Shown here one piece after another: positions 43,217 to 52,324 of a stretch of DNA of 64,000 nt. Position 1 is the first letter of the stretch; every line of letters begins with the position of its first letter. The notes under the pieces were generated by a model. The model saw only the letters and a list, made by a program, of their open reading frames with translations. It was not told the DNA's origin and made no database searches. The stretch spans positions 23,891 to 87,890 of the forward strand of contig CAZPKG010000015.1 in assembly GCA_964587105.1 (NCBI GenBank). The letters run 5' to 3'. The DNA comes from JABWCQ01 sp964587105 (GTDB lineage: Bacteria; Electryoneota; RPQS01). The translations under genes were made by a program, and so were the position numbers.

Positions 43217-43678
43217 ATGGCAACTGACATCTTGATCTTGCTTGGTTCAGATAGCGACCGCGAGCAGTTCGATGATTCCGCCAAGTACGCCGACTATTTT
43301 GGTATTTCTTGGTCGCTTGAAATCATTTCTGCGCATCGAAACCCCGAAAAACTCGTGGAGCGACTTAAGCTTGCTGAAGAAGGCGGCACCGAGGTTCTGA
43401 TTGCCTGCGCCGGAATGGCTGCTCACTTAGCCGGAGCCTGCGCTGCACATTCGGTGCTCCCTGTAATCGGTGTACCTGGGGCAGGTTCAACTCTCGGTGG
43501 ACTTGACGCCCTGCTCTCCACAGTTCAAATGCCCGCCGGAGTTCCGGTTGCCACAGTTGCCATTGGCAAGGCCGGAGCGCGGAATGCGGTCATACTTGCC
43601 GCCCAGATATTATCCGTGAAACGTCCTGAAATACGTGAGAGACTGCGCGCTTTCAAGAAAGCGGGCGCCCGTCTGTGA
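43217..43678 (+). CDS. purE: N5-carboxyaminoimidazole ribonucleotide mutase
   Basis: Purine-pathway enzyme of 153 residues, class I by overall pattern: LLGSDSD, IISAHRNPEKL (active-site Ser-Ala-His-Arg), CAGMAAHLAGACAAHSVLPVIGVP and VQMPAGVPVATVAIGKAGARNA. Two differences from E. coli PurE are notable. The residue after GSDSD is Arg instead of Trp, and the PVQS loop is PGAGS. No purK is adjacent; if it exists it is elsewhere, otherwise the class would deserve a check. The stop overlaps the next GT2 start by 4 bases. Confidence 0.92.
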   Translation: MATDILILLGSDSDREQFDDSAKYADYFGISWSLEIISAHRNPEKLVERLKLAEEGGTEVLIACAGMAAHLAGACAAHSVLPVIGVPGAGSTLGGLDALLSTVQMPAGVPVATVAIGKAGARNAVILAAQILSVKRPEIRERLRAFKKAGARL

Positions 43679-44388
43679 AAGCGCTCGTTATTATCCCAAC
43701 CTACAATGAGAAGGAAGGGATTGAAGCTATTGTTCGCGCAGTTCTGGATCAAAAACTCGGCGTTGATATTCTCATCGTCGATGACAATTCGCCCGACGGC
43801 ACGGCAGAAATTATTCGAAACATTCAGAAGAGTGAGTCGGCCGTTCATCTCATGCAACGTTCAGGTAAACTCGGACTAGGTACCGCGTACGTTGCCGGAT
43901 TCAAATACGGCATCGAGAATGGCTACGATGCTGTCTTTGAAATGGACGCCGATTTTTCGCACGACCCGTTGATGCTTCCCAAATTCCTCGAGAAAATCAA
44001 GGAGTACGATTTTGTTCTCGGCTCGCGCTACATAGATGGAATTTCGGTCGTAAATTGGCCGCTGTCTCGGTTGATGCTCAGCTATTTCGCATCGTACTAC
44101 ACACGTTGGATTACCGGAATGCCGATCAAAGATCCAACAGGTGGATTCAAATGCTTCCGCACTGCCACACTCAGAGCGATTGATCTCGACAAGGTTCATT
44201 CCAACGGCTACAGCTTCCAAATCGAGATGAGCTTCAAAGCTTGGAAGAAGGGCTTCAAGTACGTTGAAATCCCGATCATCTTCGTCGATCGCCGCGCCGG
44301 ACATTCCAAGATGTCCAAAGCAATTGTTCGTGAAGCCGTATGGATGGTGTGGAAACTTCGTTTGAAATCTCTCTTTGGTCAGCTGTAG
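43675..44388 (+). CDS. Polyprenol phosphate mannosyl/glucosyltransferase-like GT2
   Basis: 237 residues from GTG 43675. Close to dolichol-phosphate mannose synthase (Dpm1) type: LVIIPTYNEKEGIEAIVRAVL, ILIVDDNSPDGTAEII, the DxD in VFEMDADFSHDP, LGSRYIDGISVVNWPLSRLMLSYFASYYTRWITG, DPTGGFKCFR and GYSFQIEMSFKAWKKGF, VDRRAGHSKMS. No transmembrane domain. It likely makes a lipid-linked sugar donor, which would suit the GT-C enzyme encoded at 39409; that link is inference. Confidence 0.9.
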   Translation: MKALVIIPTYNEKEGIEAIVRAVLDQKLGVDILIVDDNSPDGTAEIIRNIQKSESAVHLMQRSGKLGLGTAYVAGFKYGIENGYDAVFEMDADFSHDPLMLPKFLEKIKEYDFVLGSRYIDGISVVNWPLSRLMLSYFASYYTRWITGMPIKDPTGGFKCFRTATLRAIDLDKVHSNGYSFQIEMSFKAWKKGFKYVEIPIIFVDRRAGHSKMSKAIVREAVWMVWKLRLKSLFGQL

Positions 44389-45249
44389 ATGGTGACGCGA
44401 AAGTGCGTGTCGGTGGTTGTGGTTACCTACAATTCCGAGGCGACAATTGCCAATTGCATCAGTTCGGTTTTCGACACGTCTGAAGAGTGGATCGAATCGT
44501 TTGTGATTGTCGATAATGCGTCGAGCGATCGGACCGGCGACGTCATCAAGCGCAGCACGTATCCCGTCGCCGTGATTGAAAACAAGGTCAATCAAGGATT
44601 CGGTCGCGCCTGCAACAGCGGAGCCGACGAGAGCGAATCCGAATTCATCTTATTGCTAAATCCCGACGCGCGCGTTGATCGTGACACCATCAAAAATCTT
44701 GTCGCGTTTCTTGACGCACGTGAAGCGGCCGCTTGCTGCGGTCCGTTGATTCGCAATGAAAATGGAGTTCCCGATCCGGCCTGCAGACGAGGATTTCCCA
44801 CGCCGATGAACGCGCTCGGTCGTTTGTTCTATCTCGAGAAATTCTTCACGCGCAGTCGCAGCGTCGCCGGTTACAGTTTGCCCTGGCTGGGATTTGGCCG
44901 TGAGGCTCGGGTTGATTGCATTTCTGGAGCGTGTATTTTGATTCGCAGAACAGATTATCGACGGATCGCAGGTTTCGACGAACAATTCTTTCTGTTCGGC
45001 GAAGACGTTGACCTTTGCAAACGAGTTGCTCTGCTCGAAAGGGAAACTTGGTTCGTGCCCTCCGCGCGCATTACACATATCGGCGGACACAGCATGAGGC
45101 AGGTTAAAGAGACCGCCAATTATGAGTTTTACCGCGCGATGCGCATTTACATGTCGAAACATTGGCAGCATCTGCCTCGTTTCACATACAGAACCATTGA
45201 CAAGGGAATCGGTTTCCGTGCATGGTTGGAGAAATTTATTGGTCATTGA
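44389..45249 (+). CDS. Family 2 glycosyltransferase
   Basis: 286 residues, directly after the Dpm1-like gene without a gap. VSVVVVTYNSEATIANCISSV, VIVDNASSDRTGDVI, the DxD-like LLLNPDARVD, then CCGPLIRNENGVPDPACRRGFPTP and ISGACILIRRTDYRRIAGFDEQFFLFGEDVDLCKRV. Rhamnosyltransferase-like family. It presumably modifies the same surface glycan as the neighbours. Confidence 0.9.
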   Translation: MVTRKCVSVVVVTYNSEATIANCISSVFDTSEEWIESFVIVDNASSDRTGDVIKRSTYPVAVIENKVNQGFGRACNSGADESESEFILLLNPDARVDRDTIKNLVAFLDAREAAACCGPLIRNENGVPDPACRRGFPTPMNALGRLFYLEKFFTRSRSVAGYSLPWLGFGREARVDCISGACILIRRTDYRRIAGFDEQFFLFGEDVDLCKRVALLERETWFVPSARITHIGGHSMRQVKETANYEFYRAMRIYMSKHWQHLPRFTYRTIDKGIGFRAWLEKFIGH

Positions 45250-45288
45250 TTTCAGTTTATCAGGCAATCCCAATCAGGGAGGGCGGTC

Positions 45289-46335
45289 ATGAGTAACACG
45301 ACTGTTCAAGACAAGTCACGCGGTGTTATGGTATCCACGAACGGCACCTCGCAGTCTGTGAAACAAGGTTTTGCGTCAGGGTTTGTCCTTGAATTCGAAA
45401 AACCTATCGTAGAACTCGAGCACAAGATCGCGGAAATGCGCGCGCTTGCAGAGAGTTCAGGCATGGGCAATTTGTCCGTCGAGATTGACCGTATGCAAAA
45501 GAAAGCCGTGCGGATGCGCGAAGAGGTTTTTTCCAAGCTCTCACGCTGGCAAAAAGTCCAGCTTGCGCGTCATCCTCGTCGGCCCTACACACAAGATTAT
45601 CTTGACCGACTCTGCTCAAATTTCCTCGAATTACATGGCGACCGCTGTTTTGCGGATGACCACGCCTTGATTTCCGGTATCGGTGAAATTGACGGCAAAA
45701 GCATGTTGATCATGGGGCATCAAAAAGGTCGCGGCACAAAAGAGAATATCTATCGCAATTTCGGCATGGCAAATCCGGAAGGCTATCGCAAAGCCATTCG
45801 TCACCTCGCTCTTGCGCAGAAATTTAAGCTTCCTGTGGTTACATTCATCGATACTCCGGGAGCTTATCCGGGTTTAGGTGCAGAAGAACGAGGCCAAGCC
45901 GAAGCAATCGCGCGGAGCCTGTATGAAATGGCAAGACTGAATGTGCCTATAATCACCTTTGTGATTGGCGAAGGTGGTTCTGGTGGTGCGCTTGCAATAT
46001 CAATTGCAGATCGCATCTTCATGCTTGAGTATTCGATCTACTCCGTAATTTCTCCGGAAGGCTGTGCTTCAATTCTGTATCGCGACGCCGGACAAGCCCC
46101 GCAGGCGGCTGAAGCGTTGAAACTCACTGCTGATGATCTGCTCGAACTTGGCATCATTGACGGAATTATCCCCGAACCTTCTGGCGGTGCGCACGAAAAT
46201 TACGATGAAATCGCCGCACGCATAAAAGAACGAATCCTAATGACGCTGCCCGAACTGACCGCCGATTCCGCTGAGAAACTTCTCGAAGCGCGCCATAAGA
46301 AATATGAGCGAATCGGCTTCTATCTCGAATCTTGA
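45289..46335 (+). CDS. accA: Acetyl-CoA carboxylase carboxyltransferase subunit alpha
   Basis: 348 residues; transfers the carboxyl group from biotin to acetyl-CoA in fatty acid synthesis. Family segments: FVLEFEKPIVELEHKIAEM, RPYTQDYLDRLCSNFLELHGDR, GHQKGRGTKENIYRNFGMANPEGYRKA, FIDTPGAYPGLGAEERGQ, VIGEGGSGGALAI. Relative to the usual MxxFLDFEKP start there is an extra 25-residue Ser/Thr-rich N-terminus. ATG 45289 is supported by AGGGAGGGCGG just ahead; no closer start gives a better fit. accB/accC-type genes occur at 50803 and 52325; accD is not in the window. Confidence 0.96.
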   Translation: MSNTTVQDKSRGVMVSTNGTSQSVKQGFASGFVLEFEKPIVELEHKIAEMRALAESSGMGNLSVEIDRMQKKAVRMREEVFSKLSRWQKVQLARHPRRPYTQDYLDRLCSNFLELHGDRCFADDHALISGIGEIDGKSMLIMGHQKGRGTKENIYRNFGMANPEGYRKAIRHLALAQKFKLPVVTFIDTPGAYPGLGAEERGQAEAIARSLYEMARLNVPIITFVIGEGGSGGALAISIADRIFMLEYSIYSVISPEGCASILYRDAGQAPQAAEALKLTADDLLELGIIDGIIPEPSGGAHENYDEIAARIKERILMTLPELTADSAEKLLEARHKKYERIGFYLES

Positions 46336-46745
46336 GCGATTTTTCCAAAGAACACACAACTCGTCTGCGCGTCCGCTATGCAGAGACGGACGCGATGGGC
46401 TGGGTTTATTACGCCTGTTATCTTCAGTATTTTGAAGTTGCGCGCTCTGACTTGATCAGAACACTTTGGAAATCGTATCGCAGAATTGAAGATGAGGACG
46501 GCCTAAAACTTCCAGTGATTGAAGCGGGCTGTAAGTATGCCAGCGGTGCCCGCTATGAAGACGAGTTGGAAATTCACACGAAGTTGACTATAGAGAGTGG
46601 AGTCAAACTTCATTTTGATTACGAAGTGCGGTTGGCGGAAACCGACGCGCAAATTGCGACGGGCTTCACCGTTCATTGCTTCATCGATAGCAATGGCAAA
46701 CCTAAGCGCCCGCCCATTGGCTTCATGAATTTTTTGAAATCGTGA
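46332..46745 (+). CDS. Hot-dog-fold acyl-CoA thioesterase (YbgC/4HBT family)
   Basis: 137 residues from TTG 46332, overlapping the accA stop. The catalytic Asp is in RYAETDAMGWVYYACYLQYFEVARSDL, the signature of the 4-hydroxybenzoyl-CoA thioesterase / YbgC group. HFDYEVRLAET and FTVHCFIDSNGKPKRPP complete the fold. It hydrolyses an acyl-CoA of unknown chain; association with accA suggests fatty-acid metabolism. Confidence 0.92.
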   Translation: MSDFSKEHTTRLRVRYAETDAMGWVYYACYLQYFEVARSDLIRTLWKSYRRIEDEDGLKLPVIEAGCKYASGARYEDELEIHTKLTIESGVKLHFDYEVRLAETDAQIATGFTVHCFIDSNGKPKRPPIGFMNFLKS

Positions 46746-47725
46746 GCGCGCGCGTACTTGTTACCGGAGCGACTGGATTTGTAGGCAGCCATCTTGCCGA
46801 ATCGTTGTTGGCAGACGGGCATGTTGTTCGCCTCCTGATTCGAGATCCACAACGGCTCAAATGGTTCAAGCCCGATCCGTTCGAGATTGTCATCGGAGAT
46901 ATTACGAATGAGCACTCAGTCAATGACGCAGTCCGAGACGTTGACATTGTCATTCATTGTGCCGGTGTCACAAAAAGCGCTCAGGCCGATGAGTTCTTTC
47001 GCGTAAATGATCTCGCCACACGCGCTTTGGCGCGCGCTGCGGAGAGGGCCAGTGTCAATCGGTTTGTGCTCTGTTCAACACTTGCCGTCTGCGGACCGTC
47101 CGGCGCAGATCGATCCTTAGTCGAATCTGATTCAGAATCTCCCATCACAAATTACGGTCGAAGCAAGCTCGCAGGCGAGCGAGCGGTTCGTGAAGAACTC
47201 AAGCATACTGAGTGGATTATTCTGCGCCCGCCCGCCGTCATGGGCCCGCGCGACGAGCAGTTCGTCCCGCTCTTCAAAATGATGTACCGTTGGCGCATTT
47301 ACACGGAAGTTGGTCGTGCCAAGCGGCTTTACAGCATGATCGGAGTTCACGATCTTGTTCGTGGTCTGAAGTGCGCCGCATTCTCTGAATCTGGCGCCCG
47401 CGAAATTTTCTTTGTTGCGTTGCCTGTTCCCTTTGAGTGGAAAAGTGTTGCGGAGGCTTACGCAATGGTCATGGGAAAAATGCCGACGCGCGTGGTAGTA
47501 CCTGAATTTGTCTCGCGAACGGTTGGTCTATTCGGCGACTTGTCCATGATGCTGACCGGAAAAGCGGCGCTACTCGGATCAGAAAAAGTCCGCGAAATCC
47601 TCGCGACGGGTTGGACATGTGATGTGGGGAAATGCGAGCGCGTCCTGTCGTTTCGCTGCCAAGAATCGCTTCAAACGGTTGTACGAGCGACACATGAGTT
47701 TTATGTACAGCATCGATGGGTATGA
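46742..47725 (+). CDS. NAD(P)-dependent epimerase/dehydratase family protein (extended SDR)
   Basis: 327 residues from GTG 46742, overlapping the previous stop. Rossmann motif VLVTGATGFVGSHLAESLL at residues 5-23. Active-site YxxxK is in NYGRSKLAGE. The middle phrases VIGDITNE and VIHCAGVTKSA resemble dihydroflavonol reductase-like and sterol/NAD-epimerase-like SDRs. Substrate cannot be told. Confidence 0.88.
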   Translation: MSARVLVTGATGFVGSHLAESLLADGHVVRLLIRDPQRLKWFKPDPFEIVIGDITNEHSVNDAVRDVDIVIHCAGVTKSAQADEFFRVNDLATRALARAAERASVNRFVLCSTLAVCGPSGADRSLVESDSESPITNYGRSKLAGERAVREELKHTEWIILRPPAVMGPRDEQFVPLFKMMYRWRIYTEVGRAKRLYSMIGVHDLVRGLKCAAFSESGAREIFFVALPVPFEWKSVAEAYAMVMGKMPTRVVVPEFVSRTVGLFGDLSMMLTGKAALLGSEKVREILATGWTCDVGKCERVLSFRCQESLQTVVRATHEFYVQHRWV

Positions 47726-47737
47726 TGAAATAGTGCA

Positions 47738-47911
47738 ATGGGTGGCCAAAAGAAAAAGAAAAGTGTCAAGAAGCGAATCCCGTTGCCCTTGAAGCCGCCT
47801 AAGGTTGAACCGAACCCCAAAGCGTACAAGCGTCGCGATAAACATCCGCTGGATTGGCAGCAGCAGCAAGGGGACGAACGTGAGGCTGGACAGGCTCGCG
47901 AGCGCGATTGA
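47738..47911 (+). CDS. Small basic hypothetical protein (57 residues)
   Basis: Frame starting MGGQKKKKSVKKRIPLPLKP, with continuing Lys/Arg/Pro-rich sequence and an acidic/Gln-rich end (WQQQQGDEREAGQARERD). It fits between the SDR stop and the helicase start and overlaps the latter by 32 bases. No good Shine-Dalgarno is present, and no family is recognised. Could be spurious, but the composition is not what random frames usually give. Confidence 0.4.
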   Translation: MGGQKKKKSVKKRIPLPLKPPKVEPNPKAYKRRDKHPLDWQQQQGDEREAGQARERD

Positions 47912-50798
47912 AAATGATGCGCTCCTGCGTGGAACTCTGATCTATCGCGGCGTGCTTCCCGGAGCGAGTGCACGGTTGGTCCGACCTGCATCGCCGCTTT
48001 CAAGCGCATTGTCAGCAGGACTGCGCGCTCACGACATCACTGATCTTTACTCTCATCAGGTTGACGCTCTGAACCGCGTTAAGCGCGGAGAAAATATTGT
48101 CGTTGTTACTCCCACGGCAAGCGGTAAGTCGCTGACGTACATCCTGCCGTTGCTTGAGCAGATTGAACGAGATCGCGAAACTTCGGCGCTGCTCTTGTTT
48201 CCACTCAAGGCACTTGAACAAGATCAGGCCGCCAAACTCCGGCAGTGGCAGCAGCATCTATCTGACCAATTGCTCTTTTCCATATCCGTTTTCGACGGCG
48301 ACACTCCGTCCGCCGAACGACAGAAGATCAAAAAGAAGCCGCCCAATATTCTAATCAGCAATCCCGATATGCTCCATCAAGGCATGTTGGCGTATCACCA
48401 GAGTTGGGAAAAGTTTTTCAAACGGCTCAAGTTCATCGTCATTGATGAGTTACATGCTTATCGCGGCGTGTTTGGCTCGCACATACTTCAGGTTTTCCGA
48501 AGACTTCGGCGCCTGCTGCATTACTACGGCGCTCAGCCGCAGTTCATTTGCCTGTCCGCGACGATTGCCAACCCTGAAGAATTTGCATCTGATCTTACTG
48601 GAACCACAGTCTCCGTGATTTCCGAATCCGGCGCACCGATATCCGAGCGCGATTTTTGGGTGATGAACGCGCCTGAAGTGTCGATGACGGGAACCGTGAC
48701 TCGCTCTTTGATACAGGCGCTTGATCACGGACTCAAGACAATCGTCTTCACCAAATCGCGCGTCGCAACTGAAATCATCTATCGATCGTTGAGCGACGCG
48801 CGACCTGATCTTGCCAAACGAGTGAGTTCGTATCGAGCAGGTTTTCTTCCTGAGGAGCGCCGTGAGATTGAGCGCCTACTTTCAAGCGGCCGTCTGGACG
48901 GTGTCATCAGCACAAGCGCACTTGAACTCGGCATCGATATCGGTGGGCTTGATCTCTGCATTCTTGCAGGCTATCCAGGCAGCATGATGTCGCTTTGGCA
49001 GCGCGCCGGAAGAGTGGGTCGGCGCGGATCACCCAGCGGAATTTTGTTGATAACGGGAACTGATCAACTTGATCAATTCTTCGCCCGCAATGTCGATGCT
49101 CTTTTAAGCCGTCCGCTCGAGCGCGCGTTGGTCAATTTGAACAATGACCACATTTTGAAGCAACACTTGCCTGCCGCCGCCGCCGAGTTGCCTTTGATGC
49201 ACGGCGATCCGTACATAAATGTTGAGGAGTATCTCCCGACCATTGAGATACTTGAGTCCGAACGCGCGCTGTTGAAAAGTGCGTCCGGACGACAATGGTT
49301 TCCCGGCAAGCCTCGACCGCACGCTTCGGTTGATTTGCGAAACGTCGGCGGCAGTTTTGACATAGTTGACGAGTCGCGAAGCACAAAAACCGCAATCGGC
49401 ACCGTATCAGGGAACTCTGTTTATAGAGAGTGCCATGACGGCGCGATCTACCTGCATCGCGGCGAGCCATATCAAGTTGAATCGCTTGACTTGCGTCGAA
49501 AGACCGTGCATGTCCGTCCTTACAGCGGCAATATGTACACGATGATTCGCACGCAAAAGGAAACTGAGATTCTCGACGTGCGAAGAACCCGAACCGTGAA
49601 ATCATTCATCGCACGCCTGGGCTTGTTGAAAGTAACTGAGCACTTTGTCGCCTACGAACGTCGCAGGTTGTATTCGCAAGAGTTGCTTTCCGTTGAACCG
49701 CTCGACCTTCCGCCGCAGAGTTTTCAGTCAATCGGCTGTTGGATTGAACTGCCGCCGGATTTGCAAGCGAGACTTGCCGATCAGGAGAAGCACTTCATGG
49801 GATCGATTCATGCGCTCGAGCATGCAACGATTTCGCTTACACCGTTACTTGCACTCTGTGACCGAAACGATTTGGGCGGAATCAGCTTCACCAAACATCC
49901 ACAGTTGCAGGACGGCGGCGTTTTTTTCTATGACGGTTATCCCGGCGGAGTCGGAATAGTGGAATGCATGTACAATTCGTTCGAGGATTTACTCGCACGG
50001 ACCCACGACCTAATTGCCGCATGCCCGTGTGAAGAGGGTTGCCCCTCTTGTGTGCAATCGCCCAAATGTGGATCTGGAAATCGTCCCATCGACAAGTTAG
50101 GCGCAAAACTCGCACTTTCAATTTTGACGTCGGCGCCTGAGTCTGAGCCGATGCCAAATGAGATCGTCACTCGAAATGAGCCGCCCCGATACGCGACGGA
50201 GTCGCCCTACGTGCCACAGACGATTCCGATTGACAAGCGAATTGTCGTATTTGATTTGGAGACACAACTTTCCGCAGATGATGTGGGCGGTTGGCGCGAA
50301 GCCCGCCAAATGCGCGTTGCCGTTGCAGCGGTGTGGGACAGCATAGACAACCGCGTTTCACTTTATGAAGAAGCGGCGATCGATGACCTAATTTCCCACT
50401 TGAAGCGCGCCGACGTTGTCTGCGGATTTAATATTCGCAAATTTGACTTCGAGGTGTTGCGAGGCTACACCTTTGACAATTTGCAGTCGTTGCCGATTCT
50501 CGATCTGTTGGAGATTGTTACGGACAGCCGTGGAGGTCGACTAAAGCTCGACACGATCGCCAGAGCGACGCTCGGTGTCGGCAAGAGTGCCGATGGATTG
50601 CAATCGTTGGAGTGGTTCAAGAACGGCCGGTTGGATCTTGTTCGTGAATATTGCCAAAAAGACGTGGAAGTTACCCGTGACGTCATGCTATTTGCTTTGC
50701 AGAATGGTTATGTCTTTTTTGAAGACAAGTCAGGCGCCAGCGTCAAGCTTCCCTTTAGAATAAACTTGGAGCAATTCCAAGTAACAAGCGCGCATTGA
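47880..50798 (+). CDS. MrfA/YprA-like DEAD/DEAH helicase fused to a DEDDy 3'-5' exonuclease-like domain
   Basis: 972 residues from GTG 47880 (AAGGGG ahead). Helicase part: Walker A TPTASGKS (residues 77-84), the DELH box in VIDELHAYRGVFGSHI, motif III LSATIANP, motif VI QRAGRVGRRG. After it comes a DUF1998-type segment with four cysteines, CPCEEGCPSCVQSPKCG, as in B. subtilis MrfA, a mitomycin-damage helicase. The last 190 residues are an exonuclease-like fold: FDLET (Asp792/Glu794), GFNIRKFD (Asp856), YCQKDV (Tyr924/Asp928). MrfA acts with a separate nuclease, MrfB, in B. subtilis; here helicase and nuclease are one chain. DNA repair is the inferred role. Confidence 0.88.
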   Translation: MRLDRLASAIENDALLRGTLIYRGVLPGASARLVRPASPLSSALSAGLRAHDITDLYSHQVDALNRVKRGENIVVVTPTASGKSLTYILPLLEQIERDRETSALLLFPLKALEQDQAAKLRQWQQHLSDQLLFSISVFDGDTPSAERQKIKKKPPNILISNPDMLHQGMLAYHQSWEKFFKRLKFIVIDELHAYRGVFGSHILQVFRRLRRLLHYYGAQPQFICLSATIANPEEFASDLTGTTVSVISESGAPISERDFWVMNAPEVSMTGTVTRSLIQALDHGLKTIVFTKSRVATEIIYRSLSDARPDLAKRVSSYRAGFLPEERREIERLLSSGRLDGVISTSALELGIDIGGLDLCILAGYPGSMMSLWQRAGRVGRRGSPSGILLITGTDQLDQFFARNVDALLSRPLERALVNLNNDHILKQHLPAAAAELPLMHGDPYINVEEYLPTIEILESERALLKSASGRQWFPGKPRPHASVDLRNVGGSFDIVDESRSTKTAIGTVSGNSVYRECHDGAIYLHRGEPYQVESLDLRRKTVHVRPYSGNMYTMIRTQKETEILDVRRTRTVKSFIARLGLLKVTEHFVAYERRRLYSQELLSVEPLDLPPQSFQSIGCWIELPPDLQARLADQEKHFMGSIHALEHATISLTPLLALCDRNDLGGISFTKHPQLQDGGVFFYDGYPGGVGIVECMYNSFEDLLARTHDLIAACPCEEGCPSCVQSPKCGSGNRPIDKLGAKLALSILTSAPESEPMPNEIVTRNEPPRYATESPYVPQTIPIDKRIVVFDLETQLSADDVGGWREARQMRVAVAAVWDSIDNRVSLYEEAAIDDLISHLKRADVVCGFNIRKFDFEVLRGYTFDNLQSLPILDLLEIVTDSRGGRLKLDTIARATLGVGKSADGLQSLEWFKNGRLDLVREYCQKDVEVTRDVMLFALQNGYVFFEDKSGASVKLPFRINLEQFQVTSAH

Positions 50799-50802
50799 GA
50801 TT

Positions 50803-52314
50803 ATGAAGTCTATCCTAATTGCAAATCGCGGTGAAATCGCAGTTCGGGTCGCCCGCACGTGCCGCGAGATGGGCATCAAGACGATCGCCGTCTATTCAGA
50901 TATTGATAAAGAAAGTCTGCACGTTCGCGAAGCCGATCTGGCTTTTGCACTTGGCGGATCGACGCCCGGAGAAAGTTATCTTGTTCAAGACAAGCTGATT
51001 GCCGTCGCAAAACAGTGCGGCGCTGAGGCAGTTCATCCCGGCTACGGATTTTTGTCCGAGAATGCGGGCTTTGCCGATCGAGTTGTAAGAGAAGGATTGA
51101 TTTGGGTAGGCCCACCGGCGTCCGCAATCCAAGCGATGGGCTCCAAAACAGAAGCGCGCAAGCTAATGATTGCGGCACATGTCCCGGTTGTTCCCGGCAC
51201 TGAAGGAGCAGTCGAGTCTGCCGATGAAGCCATATCATTCGCGCAGAAATTCGGTTTTCCAGTGCTGCTAAAAGCCGCTGCCGGAGGCGGAGGCAAAGGA
51301 ATGCGCGTCGTTCACAAAGCGGAAGACCTTGCCGATGCACTGGCCGCCGCGCAGCGAGAAGCGAAGTCCGCGTTTGGTGACGATGCGGTTTATGTCGAAA
51401 AATATCTCGAAGAACCTAAGCACATTGAAGTTCAGGTATTCGCCGACCAACATGGAAATGTAATCTATCTCGGCGAGCGCGAGTGCTCCATGCAGCGTCG
51501 CCATCAAAAGATTATTGAGGAGGCTCCGTCTGCCGCAGTAACTCCTGAGATGCGCAAACGAATGGGTGAGACCGCCGTCATGGCTGCTAAAGCATGTGGA
51601 TATACAAACGCCGGTACTTGCGAATTTCTTGTCGATAAGAACGGCGAGTTCTTTTTTCTCGAAATGAACACTCGTCTGCAAGTCGAACATGCCGTGACTG
51701 AAATGGTCACAGGTCTTGATTTGGTGCGGATGCAGATCGAAGTCGCGCGCGGGACCAAACTCAAAATCAAGCAAGAGGATGTGCAACTTCGCGGCCATGC
51801 GATTGAAGTACGAATTTATGCCGAAGAAGTTCTGAGCGGATTTCTACCGTCCACAGGCAAGCTCGAAGTATGGAGGTCCGCCGCCGGCCCCGGCATCCGG
51901 GAAGATACCGCGATGTACGAAGGCGCCGAGATCAGCCGATTTTATGATCCGATGATTTCCAAACTCGTTGCCTATGGTGAAGGTAGAGACGCCGCGATCG
52001 AGAGAATGCACCGCGCCTTGTCCGAATATTTCGTCGCGGGCGTGATGACCAATATTGGTTTCTGCGGTTTCGTGTTGGAGAGCGAAATCTTCAAGTCTGG
52101 CAAATTCAATACGGGCACTGTTGAAAATGTCTTGATGCCTGCTTATCGCGAGTACATCATGAAGAACGAAGCAATCCCGGATTGGCTTCCCGCGTCAATC
52201 GCGATTGCTAATAGAATCTATAACTCTGACATTGTCTATTCACAGGACAGTTCGATCGGAAAACATGATTCAAGGTGGCTGACTTCCGGTCGTTCGCGAT
52301 CTATGAGAAAATAG
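50803..52314 (+). CDS. Biotin carboxylase (acetyl-/propionyl-CoA carboxylase type)
   Basis: 503 residues; ATP-dependent carboxylation of biotin. KSILIANRGEIAVRVARTCREMGI, AVHPGYGFLSENAGFA, the Gly-rich ATP-grasp loop AAAGGGGKGMR, GERECSMQRRHQKIIEEAPS and LEMNTRLQVEHAVTEMVTGLDLV. The C-terminus carries 50 extra residues (IPDWLPASIAIANRIYNSD...) like the start of the BT linker in propionyl-CoA carboxylase alpha chains. The next gene encodes the biotin carrier and then methylmalonyl-CoA mutase, so propionyl-CoA carboxylase is the favoured function, though it might also serve accA. No pccB in view. Confidence 0.93.
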   Translation: MKSILIANRGEIAVRVARTCREMGIKTIAVYSDIDKESLHVREADLAFALGGSTPGESYLVQDKLIAVAKQCGAEAVHPGYGFLSENAGFADRVVREGLIWVGPPASAIQAMGSKTEARKLMIAAHVPVVPGTEGAVESADEAISFAQKFGFPVLLKAAAGGGGKGMRVVHKAEDLADALAAAQREAKSAFGDDAVYVEKYLEEPKHIEVQVFADQHGNVIYLGERECSMQRRHQKIIEEAPSAAVTPEMRKRMGETAVMAAKACGYTNAGTCEFLVDKNGEFFFLEMNTRLQVEHAVTEMVTGLDLVRMQIEVARGTKLKIKQEDVQLRGHAIEVRIYAEEVLSGFLPSTGKLEVWRSAAGPGIREDTAMYEGAEISRFYDPMISKLVAYGEGRDAAIERMHRALSEYFVAGVMTNIGFCGFVLESEIFKSGKFNTGTVENVLMPAYREYIMKNEAIPDWLPASIAIANRIYNSDIVYSQDSSIGKHDSRWLTSGRSRSMRK

Positions 52315-52324
52315 TGATCACCTT

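Noticed and set aside
43876..44595. Minus-strand 239-codon frame across two glycosyltransferase genes
   Set aside because: It spans two well-supported plus-strand genes and has no domain features or start site.
45250..45288. Possible riboswitch or leader element before accA
   Set aside because: The gap is 39 bases, too short for any known riboswitch, and no hairpin with U-run is present.
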